From NCBI GenBank assembly GCA_022843045.1, contig JALHOJ010000021.1, forward strand, positions 1-52,550: a DNA stretch of 52,550 nucleotides, written 5' to 3'. A program made the position numbers and the translations under genes. Source of the stretch: Phycisphaerales bacterium. Its GTDB lineage: Bacteria > Planctomycetota > Phycisphaerae > Phycisphaerales > UBA1924. Shown one piece after another: positions 15,637-24,714 of the stretch (position 1 is its first letter; each line of letters opens with the position of its first letter). The notes below the pieces were generated by a model. It did not search any database and was not told where the DNA came from. It saw only the letters and a list, made by a program, of their open reading frames with translations.

Positions 15637-17583
15637 TCACGGCACCCGCGGTTCGCTCACACGTTCGATCTCGATGTCCGCATCAAACGCGATGCTCGCG
15701 ATTCCCGTGCGGACCAGCGTGCTGTGTTTGGCCTTGATGACCCAGCCACGGCTGTCGACTTCGTGGGTCAGTTGCTCGCGGACATTCGCGCTGCGGCTGT
15801 CGCGGACCTTGCGTTGGTCCTGGTCGGAGAGCTTGTAGCCCATGTCGATCAGCGTTCGGAGCATGGCGTCGCCCAGTTCGGGCGAGTTTCGCGCGACCCG
15901 CCGTTCGGAGCGATTGAAGCCGGTCTTGGTGGCTTCGACGGTGATCGTGTGGCGGCCCTTGAGTTCCCGCCCGGTGGCGAGCGTCACGGGAGCTTCGAAC
16001 TCAAGTGCTTCGGGAGGGATCACGCCGTTGGGGATTCCGAGCACGCCTCCCAGCACTTCGAACACGGCAGCCTTGGCATCCCGAGCGAGAATCTTCTCGA
16101 ACTCGGAAAGCGTCAGGGCCTTCTGCGCGGCGTTGAGAGAGTTGAAGAGGCCCAGAGCTTCGCCCATAGGGCCGGCGCGACTGGCGGCGGCTTTCGCGAC
16201 CTCCGCTTCGTTGACGAGTTCAATGGAACCGTCCTTGGCGATGAGGCGGATGCGCGGCTTGGCGGCTTCCAAGGGAGCGAGCGTGCGGGCGTAGTTGTGC
16301 AGGAAGTCGCGGTCGATATCTTCGTACGGCGGGACCTTGGCGTCGCACTCCACGATCGCATCGGCGCCCTCGCGAGCGACGACGCGAAGCGTGAAGGGAA
16401 TGCGCACCGCGCGGAGCCGGTCTTGTTGCGTGCCCTGCCCCAGCGTGAGCCGAAACGTCGCCCGGTAGCCGACTTCTTCGCCCACCTTGAAGTCCATAGG
16501 GATGCGCGGGCCTGCATCGCTGGCTTCGGCAGCGGGGGCCTCGCTCGTCGCCGATGCGGCAGAGCGTTCCGCGCGGATCGAGCGGGAGTTGGACCGGCGC
16601 GAGACGCCAAACTTCTGCTCGATGAACTGCGTCCCGTCGACGAGCAGACCCAGGTCGTCGGTGCGGAGGTCGGTGCGGGTTTCGAAGTAGATGTCGCCCC
16701 GCTCTGCGGCGGCTTTCATCTCCTCATCGCCGAGGTTCAGGCCGATCTTCTCGCCGACAGCCTTGTAGTACTGCATGAAGTCGGCGTCGGGTCGCGTGCG
16801 GACAATCGTGCGGGTGTAGGTGCCGCCGCCTTGCTCTGGCTGTACCGTCGTGCGTTCGTGGGCCGGAACGGTGAGGCCTGCGAAGGCGGGAATGCTGACA
16901 TCGCGTTCGCGGGTCAGGGGCTCATCGGGCGTCCACCACGCGCTGGTGATGGGCGTGTAGAGCTCGAGCATGGTGCGCACGGAATCGGCGGTCAGCACTG
17001 CGCCGAATGTCGCACGCTCCTTGTTGATCTGTTCGAGCGTCAGTCCTTGAAACGAACCGATGGCCTGCTGGATGAGATCATCGAGTTTCTCTCGCGTCGC
17101 AGCGAGGGCTTCGTTGCCGTTGGTAATCGTGAGCTTGCCGCGGCGATCGGGCGTGGGGTTGATGAACTGAACCTGCAGGTTTGTCTGCATTCCCGCCGCG
17201 ATCAGGAAGTTGTTGGTCAAGAAGTCTTTGGAAAGCTCCTTGATGGGCGGCGGTGCGGGGCGGAGCTCGATGGTCGCGCCCTGGGCGTCGGCGGCGAGGA
17301 CGGTGAGCGTCACGGGGATGCGAAGTTCGGGGACCGCCCGAAGCTCGGCACCTTGGCCTCGGGTACCTTGGATGATGATGGTGTAGTGGAGGACGTCGCC
17401 TTGGGCGACCTTCGGGGCGGTGACGCGGAGGGGGGCGGGTTGGGCCGCGGCGGGTTGATCAGGGGTTGGCGCGGATGGCTGGGGTTGTGACGTGACCGGC
17501 TGCGCGAGCAACTGCATGCCCACGAATGCTGTGGCAAGTGCGCACGTGCATGAACGGGGGGGGTTGTTCATGTGATGAATCAT
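15637..17583 (-). CDS. Large secreted protein with internal duplication
   Basis: 648 residues with an N-terminal signal-like segment (ALATAFVGMQLLAQPVTSQ, to residue ~33) and a Pro/Ala/Gln-rich linker. Two halves resemble each other. Residues ~60-115 (GDVLHYTIIIQG... LRIPVTLTVLAADAQGATIEL... KELSKDFLTNNF) align with residues ~370-425 (GEEVGYRATFRLT... VRIPFTLRVVAREGADAIVE... EDIDRDFLHNYA), and similarity continues through the helical stretch that follows. No catalytic motif was seen and I do not recognise the family. A surface, periplasmic or structural role is possible. The start is the ATG at 17583; a second Met four codons in (17571) is equally plausible. Confidence 0.8.
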   Translation of the reverse strand: MIHHMNNPPRSCTCALATAFVGMQLLAQPVTSQPQPSAPTPDQPAAAQPAPLRVTAPKVAQGDVLHYTIIIQGTRGQGAELRAVPELRIPVTLTVLAADAQGATIELRPAPPPIKELSKDFLTNNFLIAAGMQTNLQVQFINPTPDRRGKLTITNGNEALAATREKLDDLIQQAIGSFQGLTLEQINKERATFGAVLTADSVRTMLELYTPITSAWWTPDEPLTRERDVSIPAFAGLTVPAHERTTVQPEQGGGTYTRTIVRTRPDADFMQYYKAVGEKIGLNLGDEEMKAAAERGDIYFETRTDLRTDDLGLLVDGTQFIEQKFGVSRRSNSRSIRAERSAASATSEAPAAEASDAGPRIPMDFKVGEEVGYRATFRLTLGQGTQQDRLRAVRIPFTLRVVAREGADAIVECDAKVPPYEDIDRDFLHNYARTLAPLEAAKPRIRLIAKDGSIELVNEAEVAKAAASRAGPMGEALGLFNSLNAAQKALTLSEFEKILARDAKAAVFEVLGGVLGIPNGVIPPEALEFEAPVTLATGRELKGRHTITVEATKTGFNRSERRVARNSPELGDAMLRTLIDMGYKLSDQDQRKVRDSRSANVREQLTHEVDSRGWVIKAKHSTLVRTGIASIAFDADIEIERVSEPRVP

Positions 17584-17714
17584 GAGAACGCTTTGGTGGT
17601 GCGTTGTGGTGGGTTGGTCAGGGCTGGAAGCCGTGGCGACTCATGGGCAAGACGTCCCTGCCATCGTTTCTGAGACTGTAGGTTGGCGCGGATTCACCCC
17701 TACGCTCGCTTCGA

Positions 17715-18827
17715 ATGCCTGATGCACCCGCCGCGCCGTCGCAGTTGACCAATGCCACGATTGACCAGATCGCCCAGCGGCTCGCGAGCGCGAGGCGGGT
17801 GGTCGTGCTCACGCACGCAAAGCCGGATGGCGATGCGGTGGGGAGCACTTTGGCACTGGTACGAGCGATCAATCGCGTGCCGAGTTTCACCACCCGCCCG
17901 AAGGCGGAGGCGTGGTACTTTGGACCCAGCCCGGCGTGGCTGCGGGATATCGCGATCGATGGGCACGCGGGGGCGGGGGCGACGGAAACGCCGATTCGCG
18001 TGTTTGAGCCGCCGTTCACGGGGTTGGAGTTGCCGCCTCACGATGATGTCGATGCGGTGGTGATCACCGACACGTGCTCGTGGATGCAGGTAGAGCCCAT
18101 GCGGGCATGGATCGAGGCTCGCAACGCGATGACCAGCGTCGTGGATCATCACGTGCAAGGCGACCCGGGGGTCGGGTCGCTGCGGTTCGTGGATACGTCC
18201 GCCGCGGCGGTGGTGCAGCCGGTGGCGTTGTTGTGTCAGGCGTTGCTGGGCGTCTCGGGCGCGGACAAGTTGCCGGCGAGCGTGGCGGAGCCGTTGTACC
18301 TGGGCCTTTGCACGGACACGGGCTGGTTCCGCCACAGCAACGTGTCACGCCGCGTGATGACGTTGGCGGGGGAGTTGCTCGAGGCGGGGGCCAATCACAT
18401 TCGGCTCTATCAATTGATCGAGCAGTGCGAGACGCCCGGCAGGCTGCGGCTGATCAGCCGGGCGCTGGCGAGCATGGAACTGCGATTGAACGATCGTCTG
18501 GCGTTCTTGACGCTGACGATGAAGGACCTGCGCGAGAGCGGGGCGAACCCGGGCGAAACGGGCGGGATCACCGACTTCACCCAGGGCATCCCGACGGTGA
18601 TGGTGTCTGCGATTCTGATTGAGACGCCCAGCGAGAAGGCAGCAGGCCCCATCATCAAGATCAGCATGCGCGCCAAGAGCGAGCCGATGCCGGTGGATGT
18701 CAATGCCATCGCGTCGACATTTGGCGGCGGCGGGCATGTCCGCGCGGCGGGGGCGAAAGTGACGATGTCGATGGAGGAGACGAAGGAGGCGATCACGAGG
18801 CTGGTGCAGGCGCAGTTGTCGCGGTGA
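17715..18827 (+). CDS. DHH-family phosphoesterase, NrnA-like (nano-RNase/pAp phosphatase)
   Basis: 370 residues. The first DHH-domain motif is THAKPDGDAVGS (33-44), with the metal-binding Asp pair. DTCSW follows near 117, then VVDHH (about 142-146). The C-terminal DHHA1 substrate motif is FGGGGHVRAAG, with His at about 341. This order is that of NrnA-type proteins, which degrade very short RNA oligonucleotides and 3'-phosphoadenosine 5'-phosphate. No membrane segment is present, so it is cytoplasmic. The gene is slightly longer than B. subtilis NrnA (313), mostly from loops before DTCSW. It stands alone, convergent with thiS. Confidence 0.9.
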   Translation: MPDAPAAPSQLTNATIDQIAQRLASARRVVVLTHAKPDGDAVGSTLALVRAINRVPSFTTRPKAEAWYFGPSPAWLRDIAIDGHAGAGATETPIRVFEPPFTGLELPPHDDVDAVVITDTCSWMQVEPMRAWIEARNAMTSVVDHHVQGDPGVGSLRFVDTSAAAVVQPVALLCQALLGVSGADKLPASVAEPLYLGLCTDTGWFRHSNVSRRVMTLAGELLEAGANHIRLYQLIEQCETPGRLRLISRALASMELRLNDRLAFLTLTMKDLRESGANPGETGGITDFTQGIPTVMVSAILIETPSEKAAGPIIKISMRAKSEPMPVDVNAIASTFGGGGHVRAAGAKVTMSMEETKEAITRLVQAQLSR

Positions 18828-18842
18828 AGTGGACGGGTGGGG

Positions 18843-18875
18843 TGTGCGTCGCTTCCTGACGGGCGCGTTTCGTGA
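18843..18875 (+). repeat. Dispersed CCTGACGG-core repeat, copy 3
   Basis: GTGCGTCGCTTCCTGACGGG followed by CGCGTTTCGTGAT lies in the 56-base gap between the convergent nrnA-like and thiS genes. It shares its order of blocks with the copies at 13487-13511 and 13674-13703. Confidence 0.45.
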
Positions 18876-18883
18876 TGGGGGCG

Positions 18884-19096
18884 TCAGCCGCCGCCCACGA
18901 GGGAGACGAGCTCGATCTTGTCGTCGGGCTTGAGTTCGTGCGATTCATGTTCACGGCGCGGGACTAGGGTGCCGTTGACTTCCGCCGCAACGGGTTGGGC
19001 GGCAAGGCCCAGGGATTCGATCAAGGCACGAAGCGTCTGGCCCGCTGCGAGGGGCTTTGGCTCGCCGTTGACGGTGATCGTTGCGTTTGGGGGCAT
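18884..19096 (-). CDS. thiS: Sulfur carrier protein ThiS
   Basis: 70 residues from the ATG at 19094-19096. The start is chosen because it begins right after the previous stop and gives the family length. It has the ubiquitin-like ThiS layout: ITVNGEPKPL strand, hydrophobic helix LRALIESLGL, VAAEVNGTLVPRREH, DDKIELVSLVGGG. The C-terminal Gly-Gly is adenylated by ThiF and converted to a thiocarboxylate that donates sulfur to the thiazole ring of thiamine; ending in GGG is also seen in other ThiS proteins. Only two bases separate it from the upstream thioredoxin-fold gene, so the pair is probably co-transcribed. No other thi gene is in the window. Confidence 0.9.
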   Translation of the reverse strand: MPPNATITVNGEPKPLAAGQTLRALIESLGLAAQPVAAEVNGTLVPRREHESHELKPDDKIELVSLVGGG

Positions 19097-19098
19097 GA

Positions 19099-20490
19099 TC
19101 AGCCGCCCGAGTTGGTTGAGGGAGGCTGATCGCCTGGGGCTTCCTGCTTGGGCTGGGCCTGCGGGTTGTTCTTGAGCCACTCGGCCTCGGCTTTGCGGCG
19201 CGACTGCACGCCCGGGTCGTTTTCGAGCATCTGCTGCAAGGCTGCGTCAAAAGCGACACGACCCTTTGGCGTGCTCCACCAGCGGCCGATGCCATCGGTG
19301 CCGATGATCACGAAGGCGGGGATGGGGTACTCGCCGCCCTGGGACTGATCGGAAGCCTGCAGGTAGACGTTGCTCTCGAAACTGGGGGCGAGGAAGTGGC
19401 TGAAGTTGCGGGACTTGGAGTATTCCTTGAAGGCCTCAGCGAGCTTTTCGGGGTTCTTGTCGTCGTCGGTGAAGGTGAGTCCGGGGATGTTGACGGACTG
19501 ATCGAAGTTGGTGAGCAGACCGACGACGACCACATCGCGGGCGTACTGACGCTGGATCAAGTCCATGCGCGGGATCATGTCGTTGAAGGCGCGGAACCGC
19601 GAGAGGCGGGGATGAAAGATGTAGGCGACCACGATCTTGCCCTTGTAGTTGGGCTTGCTGGGAATCCAGCCTTCTTCGGGCAATGTCACGGGCTTCGCGG
19701 GCAGCGTCGTGCCGGGGTTGCTTTGCTGCTTCTGCTCGTCGAGGGGCAGCTTGGGCCAGTTGGCGTTGGCGTACTCGGTTTCGCTGGGCTGCCGGAAGGG
19801 CAACACGGGGATGTTGGTGAATGTCGCCTGGTTGTTGATTGCGCTGGTGCGGCGAGCATCACGCTCCGCCGCGGCGCGTTCAGTGGCGAGGCGGTCGTTG
19901 AGGCTCGATGCGTCCTTGGCGCCTTCCTTCGCGACGATCTCGCAGGCGCGTTCGACGGCTTCGAGGGTCACATCGGCGAAGCGAAGCTGACCGGCGCGGT
20001 CGATCACATAGAAGTCAGGATCCTGATCCACATCCAGGGTCTTGCGGAAGTCGCCCTTCACGTCCTTCGCGACGAGCACGGTCGCTCCTTCCGGAGCGGC
20101 GGGCTTGGCGGCGGTGGCCCATTCTTTCTCAGGATGCACCATCAGCACGATCAGGCCATCCTTGCCAAACTTTTCGGCCATGCGGGTGGCGGTTTGCACG
20201 GCCCGGCGCGCGGTGGGGAGATAATCGGTCCAGGTGACGATCAGCACGGGGCGATCCTGGATCGAGGTTGCCGTGAGAGCCGGGCCGTTGGTCCAGTCGG
20301 AGAGTTGGCCCCAGGCAGCCGTGGGGAAGGGCTTGCGTTCGCGGGTGTTGAGGGCGGTCCGGCGGGCACCTTCGCCTTCGCGGAGGACGGACTGGTCGGC
20401 GGAGAGGGCACCCTGACCCAAAGCAACGCTTGCGCCGCAGACAGCCATCAGACTCGCCGCCATCACACGACCAAATGCACGCACATTCAT
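19099..20490 (-). CDS. Exported protein with two thioredoxin-like domains lacking CxxC
   Basis: 463 residues from the ATG at 20488-20490, chosen because AAGGGG lies upstream and a signal peptide follows at once (MAASLMAVCGASVALGQ). Domain 1 (~75-190) has the thioredoxin-type strand RPVLIVTWTDYLPTARRAV, where the catalytic CxxC would be expected after the strand, then LIVLMVHPEK and DPDFYVIDRAGQLRFAD. Domain 2 (~285-430) has GKIVVAYIFHPRLSRFRAF, VVVVGLLTNFD and IPAFVIIGTDGIGRWW. Neither has CxxC; only one Cys follows the signal. The C-terminus is a Gln/Pro/Asn-rich tail. It may bind a partner rather than do redox chemistry. The location next to thiS is unexplained. Confidence 0.82.
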   Translation of the reverse strand: MNVRAFGRVMAASLMAVCGASVALGQGALSADQSVLREGEGARRTALNTRERKPFPTAAWGQLSDWTNGPALTATSIQDRPVLIVTWTDYLPTARRAVQTATRMAEKFGKDGLIVLMVHPEKEWATAAKPAAPEGATVLVAKDVKGDFRKTLDVDQDPDFYVIDRAGQLRFADVTLEAVERACEIVAKEGAKDASSLNDRLATERAAAERDARRTSAINNQATFTNIPVLPFRQPSETEYANANWPKLPLDEQKQQSNPGTTLPAKPVTLPEEGWIPSKPNYKGKIVVAYIFHPRLSRFRAFNDMIPRMDLIQRQYARDVVVVGLLTNFDQSVNIPGLTFTDDDKNPEKLAEAFKEYSKSRNFSHFLAPSFESNVYLQASDQSQGGEYPIPAFVIIGTDGIGRWWSTPKGRVAFDAALQQMLENDPGVQSRRKAEAEWLKNNPQAQPKQEAPGDQPPSTNSGG

Positions 20491-20595
20491 GGAAGTCCCC
20501 TTGGGATCAATCAATTGGATACGGCTCGTGGGCGGAAGGCCCGGCGAGTGCAGCATCGTAGAACCCGACGCCGCCGACGGTTGGACGCGGGAAAG

Positions 20596-21174
20596 CTACT
20601 TGGGTTGCCGGCGGCGAGGCAAAGCGACCTTGGAGGCTGACTTTCGCGGGTCGCGTTCGCGAAGGACGCGGGCGGTCTGGGCGTGGCGGTAGTCGGCGAC
20701 GGCTTTGGCGATTCTGGGGTCCAAGAGCCCCAGAATCATGGCGGCGAGCAGGCCAGCGTTGATGGCTCCGGACTTGCCAATGGCCAGAGTGCCCACGGGG
20801 ATGCCTGGGGGCATCTGGACGATGGACAGGAGGGAATCCAGGCCCTTCACGGCGTGGGGTTCGCTGGTGGTGCTGACGATGGGGACGCCCAGCACCGGGA
20901 GCGTGGTCTTGCTGGCGCACATGCCCGGGAGGTGGGCGGCTCCGCCCGCCCCGGCGATGATGACCCGAATGCCACGATGGGCGGCGGAGGCTGCATATTC
21001 GAAGAGCCAGTCCGGGGTGCGGTGGGCGGAGACGACGGCGCACTCGTGCTCGATCGCGAGATCGTCGAGCGTGCGGCTGGCGTGCTGCATGGTCTCCCAG
21101 TCGGAGGAGGAGCCCATGATGACGCCGACGAGGGGGTGGGAGCGTTGCTTGCGATCGCTGCGACGGTCAGGCAT
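20596..21174 (-). CDS. purE: N5-carboxyaminoimidazole ribonucleotide mutase PurE
   Basis: 192 residues from the ATG at 21172-21174. PurE motifs are present in order: [11 protein letters not shown] (the GSxSD phosphate-binding loop, near 17-27), [14 protein letters not shown] (catalytic His near 48), [22 protein letters not shown], and [25 protein letters not shown]. It performs the class I PurE step of de novo purine synthesis, rearranging N5-CAIR to CAIR. The C-terminal ~25 residues after [10 protein letters not shown] are extra and basic. PurK is not adjacent. The 5' gene boundary is 45 bases from the divergent small membrane protein. Confidence 0.95.
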   Translation of the reverse strand: MPDRRSDRKQRSHPLVGVIMGSSSDWETMQHASRTLDDLAIEHECAVVSAHRTPDWLFEYAASAAHRGIRVIIAGAGGAAHLPGMCASKTTLPVLGVPIVSTTSEPHAVKGLDSLLSIVQMPPGIPVGTLAIGKSGAINAGLLAAMILGLLDPRIAKAVADYRHAQTARVLRERDPRKSASKVALPRRRQPK

Positions 21175-21219
21175 GAGGGGAGCATACGAGTGAAAATCGC
21201 ACGGGGAATACCATCGGAC

Positions 21220-21627
21220 ATGCGACGCTGGCTTCTGCCTGCCCTTGCGTACTTCGGGGTGGTCTTCGCCATCGGGTTTGTGTTGGGCGCGGTGCGAGAA
21301 CTGCTCATCACGCCACGATTGGGGCGCGGGGCTGCGGTGTGGATCGAGCTTCCGTTTATGGGGGTAGCCAGCGTGGTCGCGGCGCGATGGGTGGTTGCGA
21401 GGTGGAGGGTGGAACGTGTGTGGGATGGGTGGTGGGTCGGGCTCGTGGCGTTTGCGATGTTGATGGTGGGGGAGTATCTGATCGCACTGATCGGCGCGAG
21501 CGCGTCGCCCGTGCAGTTTGTCAGGGAAGCGACGTCGAGCCATAACTTGCCCGGGTTGGCGGCCCAGGTTCTCTTCGCGGTGTTGCCGGCCATTGTGGTG
21601 ACGGCGCGACCTCCAACGGTGCGGTGA
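21220..21627 (+). CDS. Small four-helix membrane protein, hypothetical
   Basis: 135 residues from the ATG at 21220. Longer in-frame starts upstream (for example a GTG at 21190) cannot be excluded. Four hydrophobic segments are visible: [58 protein letters not shown] and [15 protein letters not shown]. The motif [14 protein letters not shown] after helix 1 is conserved in a family of small bacterial membrane proteins that I recall only as hypothetical. It is divergent from purE. Confidence 0.7.
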   Translation: MRRWLLPALAYFGVVFAIGFVLGAVRELLITPRLGRGAAVWIELPFMGVASVVAARWVVARWRVERVWDGWWVGLVAFAMLMVGEYLIALIGASASPVQFVREATSSHNLPGLAAQVLFAVLPAIVVTARPPTVR

Positions 21628-21666
21628 ACGCGGGCGCGAACGTGGCGGGCACTACCATGCCGACGC

Positions 21667-24600
21667 ATGACGCAACAACGTGGACGTGATGAGGTGCGTG
21701 CGGCGCGGAACGTGATGTTGCCGCAGGTGGCGGCGTTGGCGGGTGACGCGTTTGTGCGCGAACTTGCGGGTGCGACCGAAGGGGAGGTGCGGTTTGACGC
21801 GCACAACCGGATGCTCTACAGCACGGACGCGTCGCTGTATCAGGTGGAGCCATTGGGGGTGGTGATTCCGGCGAGCGTCGAGGACGGCGTGCGGGCTGTT
21901 GGTGTGTGCGCCCGGTATGGGGTGGCGATGCTGCCGCGGGGTGGGGGGACGAGTCTGGCGGGGCAGTGCACGAATCGGGCGGTGGTGATTGACTGGAGCA
22001 ATCGGTGTCGGGGTTGGCGCGAGTTGAACGTCGCGCGGAAGTCGGTGTACGCCGAGCCGGGCGTGACGGTGGATGATCTGAATGACGCGATCGCGACGAG
22101 CGGATTGTTCTTCGCGCCGGATCCCGCGACGGCGCGGCATGCGAGCATCGGCGGATGCATCGGGAACAACGCGGCGGGGTCGCGGTCGGTCAAGTATGGG
22201 CGGACGAGCGAGAGCGTGCATGCGATTGATGCCTGCCTGGCGGACGGGCGGCGGGTGCGGTTGGAACGCGGGGCGGGGCGGGTTCGCGGCGGGGATGCGT
22301 TGGCACGGGAGTTGGCGATCGGTGTGTCGCGGATCGTCCGAGAGCATGCAACGCTGATTCGTGAGCGATTTCCCAAGACGGTGCGTCGGAACGCGGGGTA
22401 TGGGCTGGACATGATCCTCGAGCAGTTGGACGCGGGCGTGGCGGATGAGGATGTGGACTTGACGCCCTTGCTGTGCGGGAGCGAGGGGACGCTGGCGATC
22501 ACGCTGGGAGCGGTGTTGAAGCTGCACGAGCGGCCGAAAAGCAAGGCCTTGGCGGTGCTGGGGTTCAGCGATCTCGATGAGGCAATCGCGATGGTGGAGC
22601 CGATCCTTGCGACGGGCCCCAGCGCGGTGGAGATGCTCGATGACATCATCATCGATCTGGCGAAGGCGAATACGGAGTATCGCAAGTATGTGGAGTTGAT
22701 GCCGCAGCCCGCGGATGGGAGGGCGCTGAAGGCGGTGTTGTATGTGGAGTACTTTGGGGGGAGCAGGGCGGAAGTTGAGGAGCGAGTGGGGGCCCTGGCG
22801 AAGGTGATGGAAGCACAGAGCCTCCCGCTCCGGAGGGGCGGGCCACCGGCCGTGCATTGGGACGCGGGGGCGATGATGAATGCGTGGAAGTTGCGGAAGG
22901 CGGGGGAACCGCTGCTGCACGGGATTCCGGGGCATCGCAAGCCGATCACGTTCATCGAGGACAATGCGATTCCGGTGCCGCGGCTTGGGGAGTTTGTGAA
23001 GCGTTTGCGCGAGATCGTGACGGCGCATGGGACGATTGCGAGCTACTGGGCGCATGCGAGCGTGGGGGTCTTGCATGTGCGGCCCTTGATTGACATTCAT
23101 GACGATGCGGATCGCGAGAAGATGAAGTCGATCGCGGTCGCGGCGGCGGATCTGGCGCGGGAGTTAGGCGGGGTGATGAGCGGGGAGCATGGGGACGGAC
23201 GGGTGCGGTCGCCGCTCTTGGAGCGGTTTTACGGGCCCGAGTTGATGGGCGCGTTCAAGCAGGTGAAGCGGTTGTTTGATCCGGGCAACCTGCTGAATCC
23301 GGGGAACATCGTCGATCTGGACGGCGCGAATCCGCGGCCGATTGCGAGCATTGCGGAGACGCTGCGGGTGGAGCCGCAAGCGAAGCGGCCGCTGGCGTGG
23401 CCAAGCGAGTCGGGCGACTTCAAGTCGTTCTTTGACTACAGCGATCAGCACGGGTTTGACGGCGCGGTGGAGATGTGCAACGGGAGCGGGGTGTGTCGCA
23501 AGCAGCAGGGCGGGACCATGTGCCCGTCGTACATGGCGACACTGGACGAACGGCACAGCACGCGGGGGCGGGGGAATGCGTTGCGGTTGGCGATTACGGG
23601 GCAGTTGGTGGAGGGAGCGAGCGAGCAAGCGAGCGAGGGGGGACGTGATGAGCAGGCCAGCCTGTGGAACGATCCAGGGACGATCGAGACGTTGCACTTG
23701 TGCTTGTCTTGCAAGGCTTGCAAGACGGAGTGCCCGAGCAATGTCGATATCGCGCGATTGAAGGCCGAGTACACGGCGCAGCGGTATGCACGCGAGGGCG
23801 CGCCGTTGGCGGCGAAGGTGATGGGGGAGATTCGCACGTTGAATCGGTTGGGCGCGATAGCGCCGGCGATTGCGAACTGGGTGAATGGGACGGGGGCGGC
23901 TCGGGTGGTAGTGAATCGTTTTTTGGGTGTGGATTCGCGGCGGACGCTGCCGAAGTTCTCCACGTCGTTGCCGAGCGTGTGGGGGAAGGGAGCAAGGGAC
24001 GAAGGCGCGGCCCGGAGATCCGAGCTGCCCGGGCGCGCGCAGCCAAGAGTCGCGCTCTTCGGCGACTGCTTCACAATGTACAACGAGTCGGAGATCGGGC
24101 TCGCGACCAGGCGGGTGCTCCAGGGATTTGGGTACGAGGTGCTGCTCGCGGACGCGGGGTGCTGCGGGAGAGCCAAGATTTCGCTGGGGCTGCTGCCCGA
24201 AGCCATCGAGGAGATCGATGCAACGCTCGAGCGGATGCGAAGCGTGATCGACGATGACTCGGTGGTCGGTGCTGGTCGCGGAGCCCTCCTGCTTGTCGGC
24301 GATCAAGGACGACTGGCTGGGGCTGAAGCTGCGGACGCCCATGGAGATTCGCAAGAAGCTTGCGAGCAAGGCGTTCCTCCCCGAGCAGTTCCTGGACAAG
24401 CGGTGGGAGGCGCATCCGAAGCGGCCAGCCTTCTGCACACCCAGCAGCGAGGTGATCCTGCACGGGCATTGCCATCAAAAGGCCCTCTGGGGAGCCTCCA
24501 GCAGCGCCGACATGCTGCGCCGAGTAGTGGGGGATCGCCTCAAAGTTCTGGACTCAGGCTGCTGCGGCATGGCAGGCAGTTTCGGCTACACCAAAGACCG

Positions 24601-24714
24601 TTTCGATCTCTCCATGAAGATCGGCGAATTGGTCCTGCTGCCCGCGGTGCGGAAGGCACCGGCCGACGCGTGCATCGTCGCAACGGGGACGAGTTGTCGC
24701 CATCAGATTCATGA
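21667..24714 (+). CDS. FAD-linked oxidase / Fe-S oxidoreductase (frameshifted near 24255-24275)
   Basis: The frame encodes a two-part enzyme. The N-terminal half (~1-560) is a PCMH-type FAD domain (GVAMLPRGGGTSLAGQ at ~90, NNAAGSRSVKYG at ~175) plus the FAD oxidase C-terminal domain (GGVMSGEHGDGR, LFDPGNLLNPGNIV). The C-terminal half has Fe-S cluster cysteines (VCRKQQGGTMCPSYM, LCLSCKACKTECPSNVD) and a first CCG domain (DCFTMYNESE, DAGCCGRAK). This is the Dld/GlpC-like fusion of 2-hydroxyacid dehydrogenases (D-lactate or 2-hydroxyglutarate type), which pass electrons from a hydroxyacid to the respiratory chain. After about residue 864 the frame turns to nonsense; the true C-terminus continues in another frame (24254-24775). 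Removing one base would give about 1035 residues. Confidence 0.88.
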   Translation: MTQQRGRDEVRAARNVMLPQVAALAGDAFVRELAGATEGEVRFDAHNRMLYSTDASLYQVEPLGVVIPASVEDGVRAVGVCARYGVAMLPRGGGTSLAGQCTNRAVVIDWSNRCRGWRELNVARKSVYAEPGVTVDDLNDAIATSGLFFAPDPATARHASIGGCIGNNAAGSRSVKYGRTSESVHAIDACLADGRRVRLERGAGRVRGGDALARELAIGVSRIVREHATLIRERFPKTVRRNAGYGLDMILEQLDAGVADEDVDLTPLLCGSEGTLAITLGAVLKLHERPKSKALAVLGFSDLDEAIAMVEPILATGPSAVEMLDDIIIDLAKANTEYRKYVELMPQPADGRALKAVLYVEYFGGSRAEVEERVGALAKVMEAQSLPLRRGGPPAVHWDAGAMMNAWKLRKAGEPLLHGIPGHRKPITFIEDNAIPVPRLGEFVKRLREIVTAHGTIASYWAHASVGVLHVRPLIDIHDDADREKMKSIAVAAADLARELGGVMSGEHGDGRVRSPLLERFYGPELMGAFKQVKRLFDPGNLLNPGNIVDLDGANPRPIASIAETLRVEPQAKRPLAWPSESGDFKSFFDYSDQHGFDGAVEMCNGSGVCRKQQGGTMCPSYMATLDERHSTRGRGNALRLAITGQLVEGASEQASEGGRDEQASLWNDPGTIETLHLCLSCKACKTECPSNVDIARLKAEYTAQRYAREGAPLAAKVMGEIRTLNRLGAIAPAIANWVNGTGAARVVVNRFLGVDSRRTLPKFSTSLPSVWGKGARDEGAARRSELPGRAQPRVALFGDCFTMYNESEIGLATRRVLQGFGYEVLLADAGCCGRAKISLGLLPEAIEEIDATLERMRSVIDDDSVVGAGRGALLLVGDQGRLAGAEAADAHGDSQEACEQGVPPRAVPGQAVGGASEAASLLHTQQRGDPARALPSKGPLGSLQQRRHAAPSSGGSPQSSGLRLLRHGRQFRLHQRPFRSLHEDRRIGPAARGAEGTGRRVHRRNGDELSPSDS

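Noticed and set aside
15604..17490. Very long plus-strand open frame (628 codons) opposite the duplicated secreted protein
   Set aside because: Antisense shadow: rich in Arg, Gly, Ala and Val with no domain pattern. The minus-strand frame has a signal peptide and internal repeat.
24240..24280. Programmed frameshift in the FAD/Fe-S gene
   Set aside because: No slippery heptamer, stop codon arrangement or downstream hairpin of the usual kind was seen; mutation or sequence error is simpler.
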